Positions 1 to 9,942 of a stretch of DNA of 21,490 bases are shown piece after piece. Positions within the stretch are counted from its first letter, which is position 1; each line of letters starts with the position of its first letter. The notes beneath the pieces were generated by a model. That model saw only the letters and a program-made list of their open reading frames with translations, was not told the DNA's origin and did not search any database. The position numbers and the translations under genes are program-made. This DNA comes from Priapulus caudatus (lineage: Eukaryota; Priapulida; Priapulimorpha; Priapulimorphida; Priapulidae), in NCBI RefSeq assembly GCF_000485595.1, contig NW_014577230.1, positions 537,663 to 559,152 of the forward strand. The letters are read 5' to 3'.

Positions 1-111
1 GCAGCAGCAGCAGGGCAGCAGCAGCAGGGCAGCAGCAGCAGCAGCAGCAGCAGCAGGGCAGCAGCAGCAGCAGCAGCAGCAGGGCAGCAGCAGCAGCAGG
101 AGGAGGAGGAG
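1..111. repeat. Interrupted (CAG)n array ending in (GAG)4
   Basis: Five blocks of CAG (4, 4, 9, 8 and 5 units) are separated each time by an extra GG, followed by four GAG units. Each GG shifts the phase by two, so a given reading frame passes in turn through Ala, Gln, Ser, Ala and Gln runs. The array is cut by the left window edge. It may lie in a coding exon (see the next entry) or simply be a trinucleotide microsatellite. Confidence 0.95.
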
Positions 112-177
112 CGGCGCCGAGTTGCCGAGCAACTGAGAATTGCGAGATGTTCAGTTGGAAGGGCGATTCGTCGTGGT
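1..177 (+). CDS. Possible 3' part of a coding exon, low-complexity protein (partial)
   Basis: Frame 1 is open from the window edge to a TAA at 178-180. It would encode runs of Ala, Gln, Ser, Ala and Gln, then Glu4 and a basic-charged stretch (RRRVAEQLRIAR) before the stop. The first 100 bases prove nothing, because CAG repeats are open in all three forward frames. Only about 26 codons after the repeat carry information. A GGTTAAGT at 174-181 could instead be a splice donor just before the stop. No family is recognised. A non-coding microsatellite is an equally good explanation. Confidence 0.2.
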
Positions 178-180
178 TAA

Positions 181-860
181 GTAACCAGGCCGGTTTAAAT
201 TCCAGGAAGACGATGATGGTGGAAAGGCGACTTCCGTAGGCTAGACAAGTACCTGTTAGCCGTGTTTGTACCATACTGTTCTTGTCAGTAGTGATGGCCC
301 GAGTGTGTTTAAAGGACATTTATGTATGCGTGCGCGTATGTACGTTTGCGTACGCGCGTGCGTGCGTGCATGTGTGCAATTCTGCGTTTGTCCGTGGTTG
401 TCAACGCCGAACGCGCTGTTTCTGTGCAGAAAATGAATAGATGGACGGGGCAATACTGACGAGCGCCGAAACACGAGACTCGCTGTGGCAGGTGATAGCT
501 CGTGCGTTGCTGTTTAACCGTGTGATTCTTAGCCAAAAATATCTTGGGAGAAGTGAGATAGGGAAATCACGTAAGCAGCCGCTCGCCGTCACGCGTAGTC
601 ACACGACAGTGAAACGAGAGCGCATTTCCTAGCCTTACTGACAGGTGGCGTGTCTGTGCCATCGCTTAGCACTGCGCCGTTGTTGCTCGGAGGCATTACA
701 CGTGTAATTCCATCACCAATGCTGTTATAATGATGGTGAGCTTGAGTAGGTAGCTTAGGTGTAGAAGATTGGGCGTGCGAAGATTGGTTGTCCTATTGAC
801 TACATGATGCATGCGCGCATTTGCGTCAGCGACGTGACATTTCGATGGTTCGCTTGATAT
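181..860. other. Non-coding, no gene recognised; Z-prone stretch inside
   Basis: The short open frames on both strands overlap each other and have no recognisable domain. At about 324-377 there is an alternating purine-pyrimidine run rich in GCGTGCGT and GTATGCGT, the kind of sequence that can adopt Z-DNA. Nothing else is identifiable. Confidence 0.6.
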
Positions 861-864
861 TAAG

Positions 865-894
865 CGTAGGCCTGTACCGTAGTATTTGGACGCT
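865..894 (+). repeat. Left arm of a perfect 30-bp inverted repeat
   Basis: These 30 bases are the exact reverse complement of 1235-1264. Similarity continues beyond the core. Both copies carry an 11-base CTTGTTTTGCA block in the same relative order downstream (931-941 here, reverse-complemented at about 1176-1186), separated by diverged sequence. The two are therefore inverted copies of one short repeat family, not a chance palindrome. Confidence 0.9.
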
Positions 895-917
895 CGCCCG
901 AAACTGGACGCTCCTAA

Positions 918-1045
918 GTGCGCATGCGCGCAGGCGCCTCTTGTTTTGCAAGGGCGCACACAGCGCATGCGCAGTAGTCATCTCGCATCTTGCCCATCGA
1001 AACGGTCGCAATAAACAAACATGGCGGACTTCCCGGTCACTGATG
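918..1045 (+). promoter_or_regulatory. Promoter-like cluster: two NRF1-type sites and a YY1-type ATGGCGG
   Basis: TGCGCATGCGC (919-929) and GCGCATGCGCA (963-973) match the palindromic NRF1 consensus, 44 bp apart. AACATGGCGG (1018-1027) matches the YY1 core and is preceded by a forkhead-like ATAAACA. NRF1 with a downstream YY1 site at the start codon is a known arrangement in TATA-less housekeeping promoters of animals. The ATG at 1021 opens only 11 codons before TGA, so any gene would need a splice soon after, and no good donor is evident. The first NRF1 site lies within or beside a repeat copy, so the cluster could be repeat-borne. Confidence 0.3.
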
Positions 1046-1164
1046 GAAACATTTGATTGAAACAATTTGCAATATGTAGTAAATTAGTAAGACTGTTATG
1101 TGCATAGGTTATGTGTGTCAGGTTACAAGGCGAAAAAAAAAGAAAAAAAAGCATGGCTACTATT

Positions 1165-1270
1165 TCCTACGGCCGTGCAAAACAAGATTCAAACAAAAAG
1201 GAAACAGGAGCAAAACAAAAAAGCATGCCTACAAAGCGTCCAAATACTACGGTACAGGCCTACGGCCACG
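1165..1270 (-). repeat. Second copy of the short inverted repeat (core 1235-1264)
   Basis: On the minus strand this carries the same 30-bp core as 865-894, then about 50 diverged bases and the CTTGTTTTGCA block. A CCTACGGCC occurs at both ends of the copy (about 1167 and 1259). A poly-A/G-rich insert of about 40 bases lies inside. Boundaries are approximate and no target-site duplication was found. Confidence 0.65.
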
Positions 1271-1330
1271 CACTTTAACTTAGACGCGCATTCGTTCGCG
1301 AAAAATGGCGCGCGGTCACACAGCTAGCTG

Positions 1331-2120
1331 CACTTTGTGGTTAATTTGTAAATAGTGGAGATGTAATTTTTCTGGAAATATGATTTTAATGACGGAGACG
1401 TGATGGTTTTATCCGTAGCTCGTTTCTGCGGTCACGTGATCGTAGTACGTGCTCTTGGTACAGGTTGGCCGATTTCGAACTTCGATCTAACCTCGTCTCT
1501 ATGAGGTGCGTTGCCATGGTAGGAATTATAGTTGAGTTGGTCACGCCTGTCAAGTAATCTTGTGAGAAAGGGCTACGTCTGCCAAAATACCTTTGGAATT
1601 GTACATAACGTTGAGCTCTGTTTGCGTCGAACCGAATTTATTTCAGATTGCGTTCGAAGGTTGAGGCACGGTAGGAAATTAAGAGAGTTTTAGTCTGTAA
1701 TCTTTCTCATACTTTTAGTGATACGATCAATGTCCGGCAGCACGTAAATGAATGGACGTAGGCGCAGGTGAGCCTACGTGATGCACCCGGTGTGGTTGAG
1801 AGGTCAACGCTGCTCGAGCTAGGGTTTGCTGAAAATGCTGCACGTGGTTAGTGTACGTATGTGTGTGTGATCATGTTCAGGTGAGCAAAGGCGGCTCAGT
1901 TGTGCAGTTGTTCTCGCCGATGAGAGAACAAGCGGCCGGTGTCTAGATGCAGGCACTGCTGCGTCTCTCACCATTCCCTTCCCCAGTGCCGTCGCCGTAT
2001 TTGAGCGATAGCAAGAATTAAGTAATTATGTGCTAGTAAGGAACCTAGAGGGCATTATATATATATATATATATATATATTATACAACAATATCATAATG
2101 CTATACATTCTCAGCAGTCT

Positions 2121-2157
<37 letters not shown>

Positions 2158-2515
2158 GGCCCTTTATGCATCAGCATATCTAGCGCCAGTGGAAGGGCTG
2201 TTGCGCGTGCTTTCGATGGTGTGGAATCCACAAGTTGTGTGCCCGCGATGCGCTATGATCAGCGTACGCTGTTAGCGTGTTCGCGTCACACTTTTCAAAT
2301 CAAGTTTAGCATTTGCGAATCATATTTCATGTGGATTAGAAAACTGCGAATCGGTTATCATGTTGCTGTAACTTGGAGTGAATTGTATTTTTTACTCACC
2401 TTTTATTTTTATCGAAATCAGATCATTTGCAAGAATTAAATACAATAGCTAATCATCTAATAGCTAATCTGTTTAACATTTTGATTAGCAAAGTAGTAAT
2501 CAAAAATCCGTGGCA
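1331..2515. other. Non-coding; two (TA)n microsatellites
   Basis: No reading frame here has a recognisable domain. (TA)n runs occur at 2056-2084 and 2125-2153, 40 bp apart. Close to the LINE insertion, at 2444-2505, there are four TAATC/GATTA cores, including a direct AATAGCTAATC repeat (2444-2454 and 2459-2469). Confidence 0.7.
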
Positions 2516-2525
2516 TAACCTGACT
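2516..2525. repeat. Target-site duplication, LINE copy, left
   Basis: TAACCTGACT here is repeated exactly at 4032-4041, immediately outside the two ends of the retrotransposon fragment. Confidence 0.85.
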
Positions 2526-4031
2526 TCTTCTTGTCTTCTTGAGTCATCCAATGCCGTGCGGCGTCGGTGAAGTATTCACGAAGTTCGAACTCCATAGTCC
2601 TCGATTGACCATTACGGCGTAAAGGTCTGCTCCTGTGAGGCCGGTGTCCCTCTCAATGACTGATTTCAGGGTGACGTATGGCCGGCGGACCCCTCTCCTT
2701 GTATCTGGAGTCCAGAGCAGCAATCTTCCAGCAGGTTCATCGTGGCGAATGACGTGCCCAGCAAGGGCCAGACGATAATGCCTCACTACGTCAGATATAC
2801 GAGGCAGTGAGCCGTATAGTGACTTGTTTGTTAGATGGTGTCTCCAGGAGATGTTGTAGGCTGCACGAAGCATTCTTGTGTAAGTGCTGTCAAGTCTCTT
2901 TTGGCGGGTGATATTCAATGTCCACGATTCCGAGCCATAAAGAAGAATAGTTTCAATGCAAGCCTGAAATACTTTCGTTTTTGTATCTTTCTGAATGGGT
3001 GCTTTCCACAACTTCTGCAATGAGTGGAGTGCACTCCATGACTGCGCTATTCTCATACTCATGTCGTGACTAGAGTCAGTGTAGCCACCCAGATACTTGA
3101 AGTCGCCCACAAGTTCGATGTCTGATCCATCTGACACGTGCAGGCGATCTTCTGTAGATGGATTAAGGTGCATGTATTTCGTCTTAGGTGCATTTAGAAA
3201 CAGGTCGACATGAGAAGATCTTGTGCAGCTTCGATTGAATTTTCGAGAAGTGCTATATCATCAGCATAGTCGAGGTCAGCTAAGACTTCGGCAGGGTGGC
3301 GCCGACTGCGACGTTGTTTCAGTGTAAGACCGTCGGATTCTGTGATCGATGTGTGCAATGCATAATCCAGGCAGATGATAAATAAAAATAGAGCGAGTGG
3401 GTCACCCGGAAGAATGCCTGTGTCGATGTTGAAAGCATCAGTCTCACCCTCTGGAGTGATTACTACAGCAGAGGTATTCTCGTACATGACTCGGATCGCT
3501 ACAACTACGTCAGGAGGTATACCGTACGCTTCGAGGATTTCAAACATTTTCGGTTGATGGAGTCGAAGGCCTTTCGGAAGTCGATGAACGTTACTATGGC
3601 TTCCATGTCATGATTCTTCAGTTCTTCTACGATACGTCAAAGAGCAAGTATATGGGAAGTGGCGGAACGGCCTTGACGAAAACCATTCTGATTCGGACGC
3701 AATACCTCGTCGACAACTGGACGGATTCTGTTGAGTAGACAGCGGTTGTAAATTTTGGATGCAACTTGTGAATGAGAAATACCTCTGTAATTGTCTGTTT
3801 TTGTTGGGTCGCCTTTCTTTGGGATTTGGTATTAGGCCAGAGATTCCTCACTCTTTGGGGCGTCTTTCGTGATAGGTCTCATTACAGAACTTTAATAGGC
3901 TCTTCCGCACCTTTTTCAGTTTCCAAAACTTCGGAGGTAGACCATCGAGGCCAGGTGCTTTCCCGTTCTTTAACCGTCGAATGGCAATATCTACTTCTGC
4001 CTGCGTTAGCTCGTGGTAAACTACTCGTGGG
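2526..4031 (-). mobile_element. 5'-truncated non-LTR retrotransposon (LINE), RTE/CR1-like, clade undecided
   Basis: A 1506-bp minus-strand fragment is bounded by a perfect 10-bp direct repeat. It starts just before the first reverse transcriptase block and runs through the RT and the C-terminal region to a very short 3' end. The 3' terminus is an AAGAAGACAAGAAGA-like tail rather than poly(A), and almost nothing separates the stop codon from the tail. The endonuclease region and any 5' UTR are missing, as expected when target-primed reverse transcription stops early. A short 3' UTR with a simple-repeat tail suits RTE-like elements, but clade assignment needs a phylogeny. It is not likely to be autonomous. 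Confidence 0.88.
2544..4030 (-). pseudogene. Degenerate LINE reverse transcriptase
   Basis: Read on the minus strand, the fragments give the RT blocks in order: LKNGKAPGLDGLPPKFWK (about 3970-3920), GDPTKTDNYRGIS, FRQGRSATSHILAL, the catalytic block FIDFRKAFDS (about 3589-3556), GILPGDPLALFLF, and the catalytic LDYADDIAL (YADD at 3257-3268). The post-RT segment includes FKYLGGYTDS, ILLYGSESWTL and LALAGHVIRH. The frame is broken by TGA codons at about 3850-3848 and 3639-3637, and by frameshifts near 3818, 3549 and 3205, the last probably with lost codons. In the LQGD motif the near-invariant Gln is Pro (CCG at 3409-3407). This is a dead copy, with the last 209 codons (3173-2544) still open. 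Confidence 0.9.
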
Positions 4032-4041
4032 TAACCTGACT
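4032..4041. repeat. Target-site duplication, LINE copy, right
   Basis: TAACCTGACT is identical to 2516-2525. It marks the 5' truncation point of the minus-strand LINE. Confidence 0.85.
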
Positions 4042-4898
4042 AATATGATATCAATTTTCATTCCAATCAGATAACCATGTGACGTTTCTAGCAACTTTAC
4101 GTGCTGTTAATTATTGCAGCTCTAGCAGCATATCAATAGCATGTAACAAGCCAGCCACCAATTGCCCAACTGAAAGTAGAACTGGTTTTTGAATATTTTA
4201 TGATCGACTGTCCAGTTATTGCCACTGTTCCTATTATGTTGCCATCGTTGTAGGTACTCATTGCGATTATGTTTGGACCTACTTAACAACGCTGGTTAAT
4301 TGAAAATAGCTGCCTCAGTCACATGTGTTACGGCTAGTTTTCTTTGTGACATCGCTGGCACGCATCGACAATATTTTGAGTGAGCAGAAAACATTAATAT
4401 TCAACGCATCTAACGAGATGATTTTAACAACATGTGCGCTGATAAAATAGATTAGATACGCTGTTTCTTTGCCTTTGATTTGCTGTTAGGCGCGGCGTTG
4501 AAGTGATTTATCATTGTATTAAATATTAATGATGTTATCACGTGACCAAAATAGTTTGTGCTTTCGATTATGATAAGAGGTTTTTTCCTGACGTATATTC
4601 ATAATCGGGTTTGTCATTTATTCGTGTGCGTATAATTTATTGTTGGAAAATGTGTTGAGAAAAATCCCGAGCGCCTGTAGCTCATGATTACTATTATGAT
4701 TCATTCCTATGACCTCGATGTACCGGTCTCAATGCTTCCCGGTAACAGATGATAGAGCTTAATTACTGTTTGTGGCTGACCGCGCGCGGCTCAATTATGG
4801 GCGCGCCTAACGGTAGCTTTGTGCTGTATATGTCTTTCCACGTACAATAGAACACTACATGTTGAAACGGCATCATTGGTCTTCGATTTTTAACTCAC
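4042..4898. other. AT-rich non-coding DNA, nothing recognised
   Basis: Stops are frequent in all six frames. I see no repeats of note, RNA genes or splice-like exons. A short palindrome-like CTTGATATCGTCAAG sits at the right end (4899-4913). Confidence 0.6.
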
Positions 4899-5150
4899 CT
4901 TGATATCGTCAAGATGAGCTATTTGCCATGGGCGTCGTCCGTCGTACGTCCGTCCGTCAACATTTGGCTACGGTCAACGATAACTTGAGAACCGTTTGAC
5001 CCACATGTTTCAAATTGCATACAGTTGTTACTCTTATGGGAGGGATTTGAACGTCCTATTTTGGAGCACGCCAGTCGACCTACTTTGGAGCCACGCCCAT
5101 TTTTTGGCAAAAATGAAAATGCCCATCTAGATTCATTCGATTTTGTTAAA
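4899..5150. repeat. Possible dispersed repeat with CGTCCGTC motif
   Basis: The block contains CGTCCGTCGTACGTCCGTCC and has a base composition unlike its AT-rich flanks. It is followed directly by a (CCTA)n run, as short elements with microsatellite tails often are. A 63-codon minus-strand frame (5110-4919) has no recognisable domain. No second copy lies in the window and no target-site duplication was found, so this is a suspicion rather than a proven element. Confidence 0.25.
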
Positions 5151-5152
5151 TT

Positions 5153-5226
5153 TACCTACCTATACTTACTTACTTACCTACCTATCTACCTACCTACCTA
5201 CCTACCTATACCTACCTAATCATACC
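5153..5226. repeat. (CCTA)n tetranucleotide microsatellite
   Basis: About 70 bases of CCTA/CTTA/CTAT units, imperfect at both ends. The 64-codon forward frame through it (Leu-Tyr-Pro-Thr repeats) is a by-product. Confidence 0.9.
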
Positions 5227-8020
5227 TACGTGTAATATTTTGGTTTAGATTCTTCGTTACAGTAATTTGACTGGAATATTATAGTGCTTTTATTTGCGCG
5301 ATAATCAAAAACCAAAATGGCGATCATTTAGGCGTAGCACCATCTCTCGCCCAGATCAGACTTTCAGATCTGAAACATTTATTTTCGCACCAAAACTAAC
5401 CCTGAAACAAAACAGTGACATTTCTATTAATATAAAACAGGGAATAAGGACATTTGATCACATTTCAGTCCGTCATAAATGAAACACTTACCAAATTTCT
5501 CTCTCTTCTATCACACCCAAGGTGACCTATAGTGTCATTTACACGTTTATTCGTTTTGGATTGAACTGGGCAACATATTCTACGCGTGTACACCAACACG
5601 GCGTGGCTGGTGATTTAACCGTGATGCGTTGCTGTTCTGCTGGGCGACATGTGATAGCTGGAGACAAACAATTACAGCGAGAAAGGCCCGTAAAAACTGT
5701 CAAAGACATCGTCGTGTTATCACGTGGTGACGAGTGAAGCTATGAAAGATGCGCTGGACGCAGCACTAGTTTTTTGACTGGCACAACGGCTACACTGCGT
5801 TTCATATATTCAACGTGAGTTTTGCAACGCATTTTGAATGCACGCACACTACACACAAACGCGCGTACGCACGCACGCACACTTATGCACGAACGGGCGG
5901 CCTATAAGATGGTCATTTCAAGACAGAAATAGCCATGCCGTATTGTTCTCGTCGCTGTTTGCGTCGCAGTGTACTGCTGCACACGATTCGGTAGAGAATT
6001 AAGCCGCGCGTAATTAGACGCAACCTAATCAATAACATCGAGGCAGTGCCTCGCCAGCTCACCGCTGGCCAACTGCGTAGATGTTTCTAGCACTTGTATG
6101 TTTGCAGGCAACCATGTACTCCGGCTTCTACGTTTGTGTGTATGCGTGTTAATATGTAATGTAAGAGATCTGGATGTGCGGTATCCGGGGTCCCGCGGTG
6201 CAAACTCCGGTAGTCCAGCTGTGAATTATCGGTATACCCAGGCACCATTAATTAGTTGTGTGCGCATCTTGAATCTAGCTGTGAGGTTTGTTGTTCTGCA
6301 GCTACATAATTATAATGGTACGTCTGTATCAATGCACGCCTCAAATGTAGTGTGTACGTATTTAGTCCCGCTATATAAACTGAATATGTATCTATAATCT
6401 ATAGCTTTACATACATGTGCGTGTAGCCAAGAAGTATTAGTGACTGCAATCTATCAGCGTAGATGCTTGTAGCCTACAGGTACTAGTTTCCAGCTGTAGA
6501 CTAGAGGTATAGCTGTGTAGTTGTCTGTAGCAGTCCATCTGTATCGATGACCGTTATATATCTAGCTGTATAGATGCCCGTTGTGTATAGATATAGCCGT
6601 GAATTAACGTTCGTGTATCATGCCTTCTGCGCACATAGTTTCTCTAGGCCGAGAGAGAATCTTCTAGGGCTTCACGACGAACGCATGTACGGAAAGCTCT
6701 CACCTATAGTAAACTTACTGATGGAAACCCTTCAGTTGGCGCCCCCAAGCGGTATAAGCACATGGTAAAAAAAGGACCTGAAGAAACGTTGAATAAACCC
6801 CATATAAACACTGCAGAATGACTGACATGGCGGAGGTTGCGTAGTGCCTGCACCGAGATAACCAGGAAGAACGAGCAGGAGCGCATGGCCGACGTTAGTA
6901 AGGAGAGGAGGCCGCGAGGACGCCGCGGCAACAACACATATCTGAATTCTAGAAAAGTCCAGATCGTTACGAAAGTAAAGTTAGTAGAAATGTACATATA
7001 GTTAGTAAATATCAAGTAAATATACATAGATATCTTGTGGGCTAGTTTGTTGACACTTGTATAGTGTATAAGTATATGTTTTTAATATAGCCGTAGGCCT
7101 ATTTCCTAGTGAATTATATTCTATACCTGCTAGAGTAGCTTTGTAGTAATCGTTTGTTTATGATTGTTCGCTTTTTGATTGAATTGTTTATTTAGGGAAC
7201 CGTATGCCGCTCTACTAGGAAGCATATATATTGCATTATTGTAATGCTATTCACATTTAACGAGACTTTTTTATGAACTAAATCAATTAAAGTACGACGA
7301 TTAAGTGATAAATACCTCTTTAATTTGCATATCATAGCGACGCGTATAGAGGCATAGAAAGTAGTACTTTGCCATCATCGTCGTTTGCGGTTTAATGCAA
7401 TGATATTACGTTCGGGGTGACTGTTTGGAATTTAGAAAGTAAAATGTGTATACAACGCCGAATAATGAGGGTTAACCTGTTCAAGTCTAGACTGAGAACT
7501 TGGCTGCACACTAGATTGGAGAGTCGGTGGTTGTATGACAGTTACTAAATTGTTTTCCATTGACGACCATACTAAGTTTGAATTTCCTATAAATCAGCGG
7601 AAATTACTTTGATAAATGATAATGCTAAATTAACATTGCAAGACAAAACTTACTTTTTAAACTCAAATATTCTGCTATAAGTTTTTTTTCGAACAACCCG
7701 TCAATTTTAAACGCAAGTAGGCTTCGCGTGTTCCTTTTCAGTCCGACACACGAATACACAAATAAAGAGGCAGCGGCTGTGCCGAATATAGCAACAAGTC
7801 TAGCTTTGAGTAATAACTTTAAATCCCGTGCAGCCTGCATCGCTTGACAAATAAAAAATAAAACGCCTGTAGACACGCCCTGAATATCATAATTATATAT
7901 TATATATTATTTCACCGCACCTACCGCTGATTGGATGATTTGGGAGTGTAATACTCGCTATAGAGTATAGACGATCCTGAAATAGATTTTGTAAAAGGGA
8001 CCTCGCGGGCTCACGCAGCA
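5227..8020. other. Long AT-rich non-coding stretch
   Basis: No convincing exon, RNA gene or element was found in about 2.8 kb. Small items: AAAATGGCG (5315-5323, YY1-like), a CGCACGCACGCACAC run near 5866-5881, and a second ATGGCGG at about 6829-6835 followed by only four codons and a stop. Reading frames of 60-107 codons on either strand have no family signature. Confidence 0.6.
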
Positions 8021-8023
8021 GTC

Positions 8024-8025
8024 CG

Positions 8026-8076
<51 letters not shown>

Positions 8077-8086
8077 ATGCGTGCGT
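8024..8086. repeat. (GCGT)n microsatellite
   Basis: About 15 uninterrupted GCGT units with one GCAT variant near the right end. It gives the His-Ala-Arg-Thr repeat frame on the minus strand (8078-7893), which is not a gene. Alternating purine-pyrimidine with CpG at every unit makes it strongly Z-prone and rich in possible methylation sites. Confidence 0.95.
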
Positions 8087-9625
8087 GTATATGTATGTAT
8101 TAGGGGAGTATATATGGGCATATATATTGACCACCGGCTACAAAAATTTATAACTATAAACTATACTAGTCCTTAGATGGGCCCGTTACAGTCAGAGTTA
8201 CCTGTTTCAAAGTTTTATTTATTTATATCAATCATTTTCTTATCAATGTCATATTATTCAGACTAATAAATGCTTGTGTGCAATTTTTTTTACATGAATT
8301 AAAACAAGAAAACCCGGACGTATGTCGTACATTGATATGCTCCTGTAGCAGAGTTTGAAAAGTTATATCATCGCGCCATCTAGTGGCATTTGCACCTATC
8401 ATGAGCGATATATTATAGAGACAGCTAATTCCAAATGTAGACAAAATGCGCGCACACTAACGCGGACGCATAATATATTCGTGCGATATGTCAACAAATA
8501 ACAAAATATTGCGAAGCAAATAGTTTCGATGATAACGTGACCAGCTTAAATAACGATGTGAAAATTTCCCGAGTTATCGCCGTTAGGAGACAATGGAATA
8601 GTTGTAGGTATAGTTGGATGACAACATCCCACGAACGAGCTCAACCGAGCTATAACGATTTGAATTGTAAATACTAAGCAAAAATATAACTAATCTAACT
8701 CTTCAAACATATCGTTCAAAGGCGTTAGTGGCAAGGTGGATTTGCAATGTGCAACTGACAGATAATAGGCATCCCAGTATATGCCAACATATTTGCCGAT
8801 GATGTGTAGTATAATAGCGTAATGATCATAGATATCATATAATACATCGCCATGTGTTATAATATTATATGATATATTCTATAGTAATGACGTTATCGAT
8901 TTTCGGGCGGCAGGTGGCGCTACACGCTGAGTCATCAGTCACCAAGCCGACATGGGGACGTCAACGGAGCTATATGTCATCTCTGTATCAGGCAGTTGAC
9001 ATTTTGGTCGTGGCTATCACGTTTTTCTCTCTACTAGATGTGATAATCGTTCTCGCGATTGATATTTTACTAACGTAAATGGATCTTTTAGTTGGCGTCC
9101 TACAACAGTAGAAGGCGCCCATAGGTAGCAGCCCTGAATAAGAATCGAACAGAAATTAATTAAAAATACTCGTAGAGCCTTTCGTCGCATACACAACATA
9201 CACTTTATTCATGCTAAATAACCACAGATTCAAGGTCTAACCTCCGCTCGAAACTTTTTCCAGCTAAATGATGAGCATTTCTAGACTCGTCGGATCCCGT
9301 TTCAAACACAAAAATAACCGACCGGTCACCATGGCCACACCACTGACGCAATGGCACAATTACACGACAAACCCAATCTCACTTTTAATGCCTTCTAAAC
9401 ATCCTCGAGATATCAACCTTGAATGCATAATGCACTCTAGTTCCGAATTTTACCGCAAAAAAATCAAAAGATAATCCTTTTCTATGGAGGAAATAGTGCA
9501 GAACTGGTGAACAATTGGCGGAAGGCTATTGTTGTATGCCACCTTTAGAAGACGGCACCGTAGGATGTTGGTGGGCATGATTGCGATGCCACCTTGTTTC
9601 AGCAGAGGTGGCGCCAGAGATGACG
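8087..9625. other. AT-rich non-coding DNA with one inverted repeat
   Basis: No gene recognised. At 8832-8844 and 8863-8875 there are perfect 13-bp inverted arms (ATATCATATAATA), with weaker complementarity continuing outward to about 8815 and 8893, giving a hairpin-like block of roughly 80 bp. It is AT-rich, so chance is a real possibility. Confidence 0.55.
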
Positions 9626-9795
9626 GGCCCCTTAGCCCCGTTGGAAGAAGAATCGGTAACTCGTTGGGGGAACGATCTACCGGCACTTGGAACGTTTCAA
9701 TAATTCTCCAAAGTTAATAAACACAAAAAAACAATCCAAGTGACTGTGCCCTAACTCCGTTGGAGTAAGAATCAGTAACTCGTTGGGGAACGATC
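9626..9795 (+). repeat. Diverged direct repeat, two copies of about 50 bp
   Basis: 9626-9676 and 9747-9795 share CCGTTGGA, TAAGAATC/GAAGAATC, GTAACTCGTTGGGG and AACGATC in the same order with scattered substitutions and one-base indels. The unit spacing is about 120 bp. The origin is unknown. It could be an old local duplication or two fragments of one repeat family. Confidence 0.7.
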
Positions 9796-9942
9796 CATGA
9801 AAGAAATTTGTAGTCGCTTCTCATCTGCGCGCTAGTCGCAGTAACGTCTAAATGCAATCAGCGGAATGAAGGACTGCTTTATCTGTGCGAATGATATATG
9901 TATTACAATATATGATCAACAGATTTTGTTATTAGTTATGCC

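Noticed and set aside
1166-1275. 5S rRNA fragment (TACGGCCA resembling the 5S 5' end)
   Set aside because: Only about eight bases match. The following sequence does not resemble 5S, and no internal control region is visible.
2835-3557. Forward-strand frames of about 60 codons over the LINE
   Set aside because: They are antisense shadows of the RT-bearing minus strand and have no similarity to known domains.
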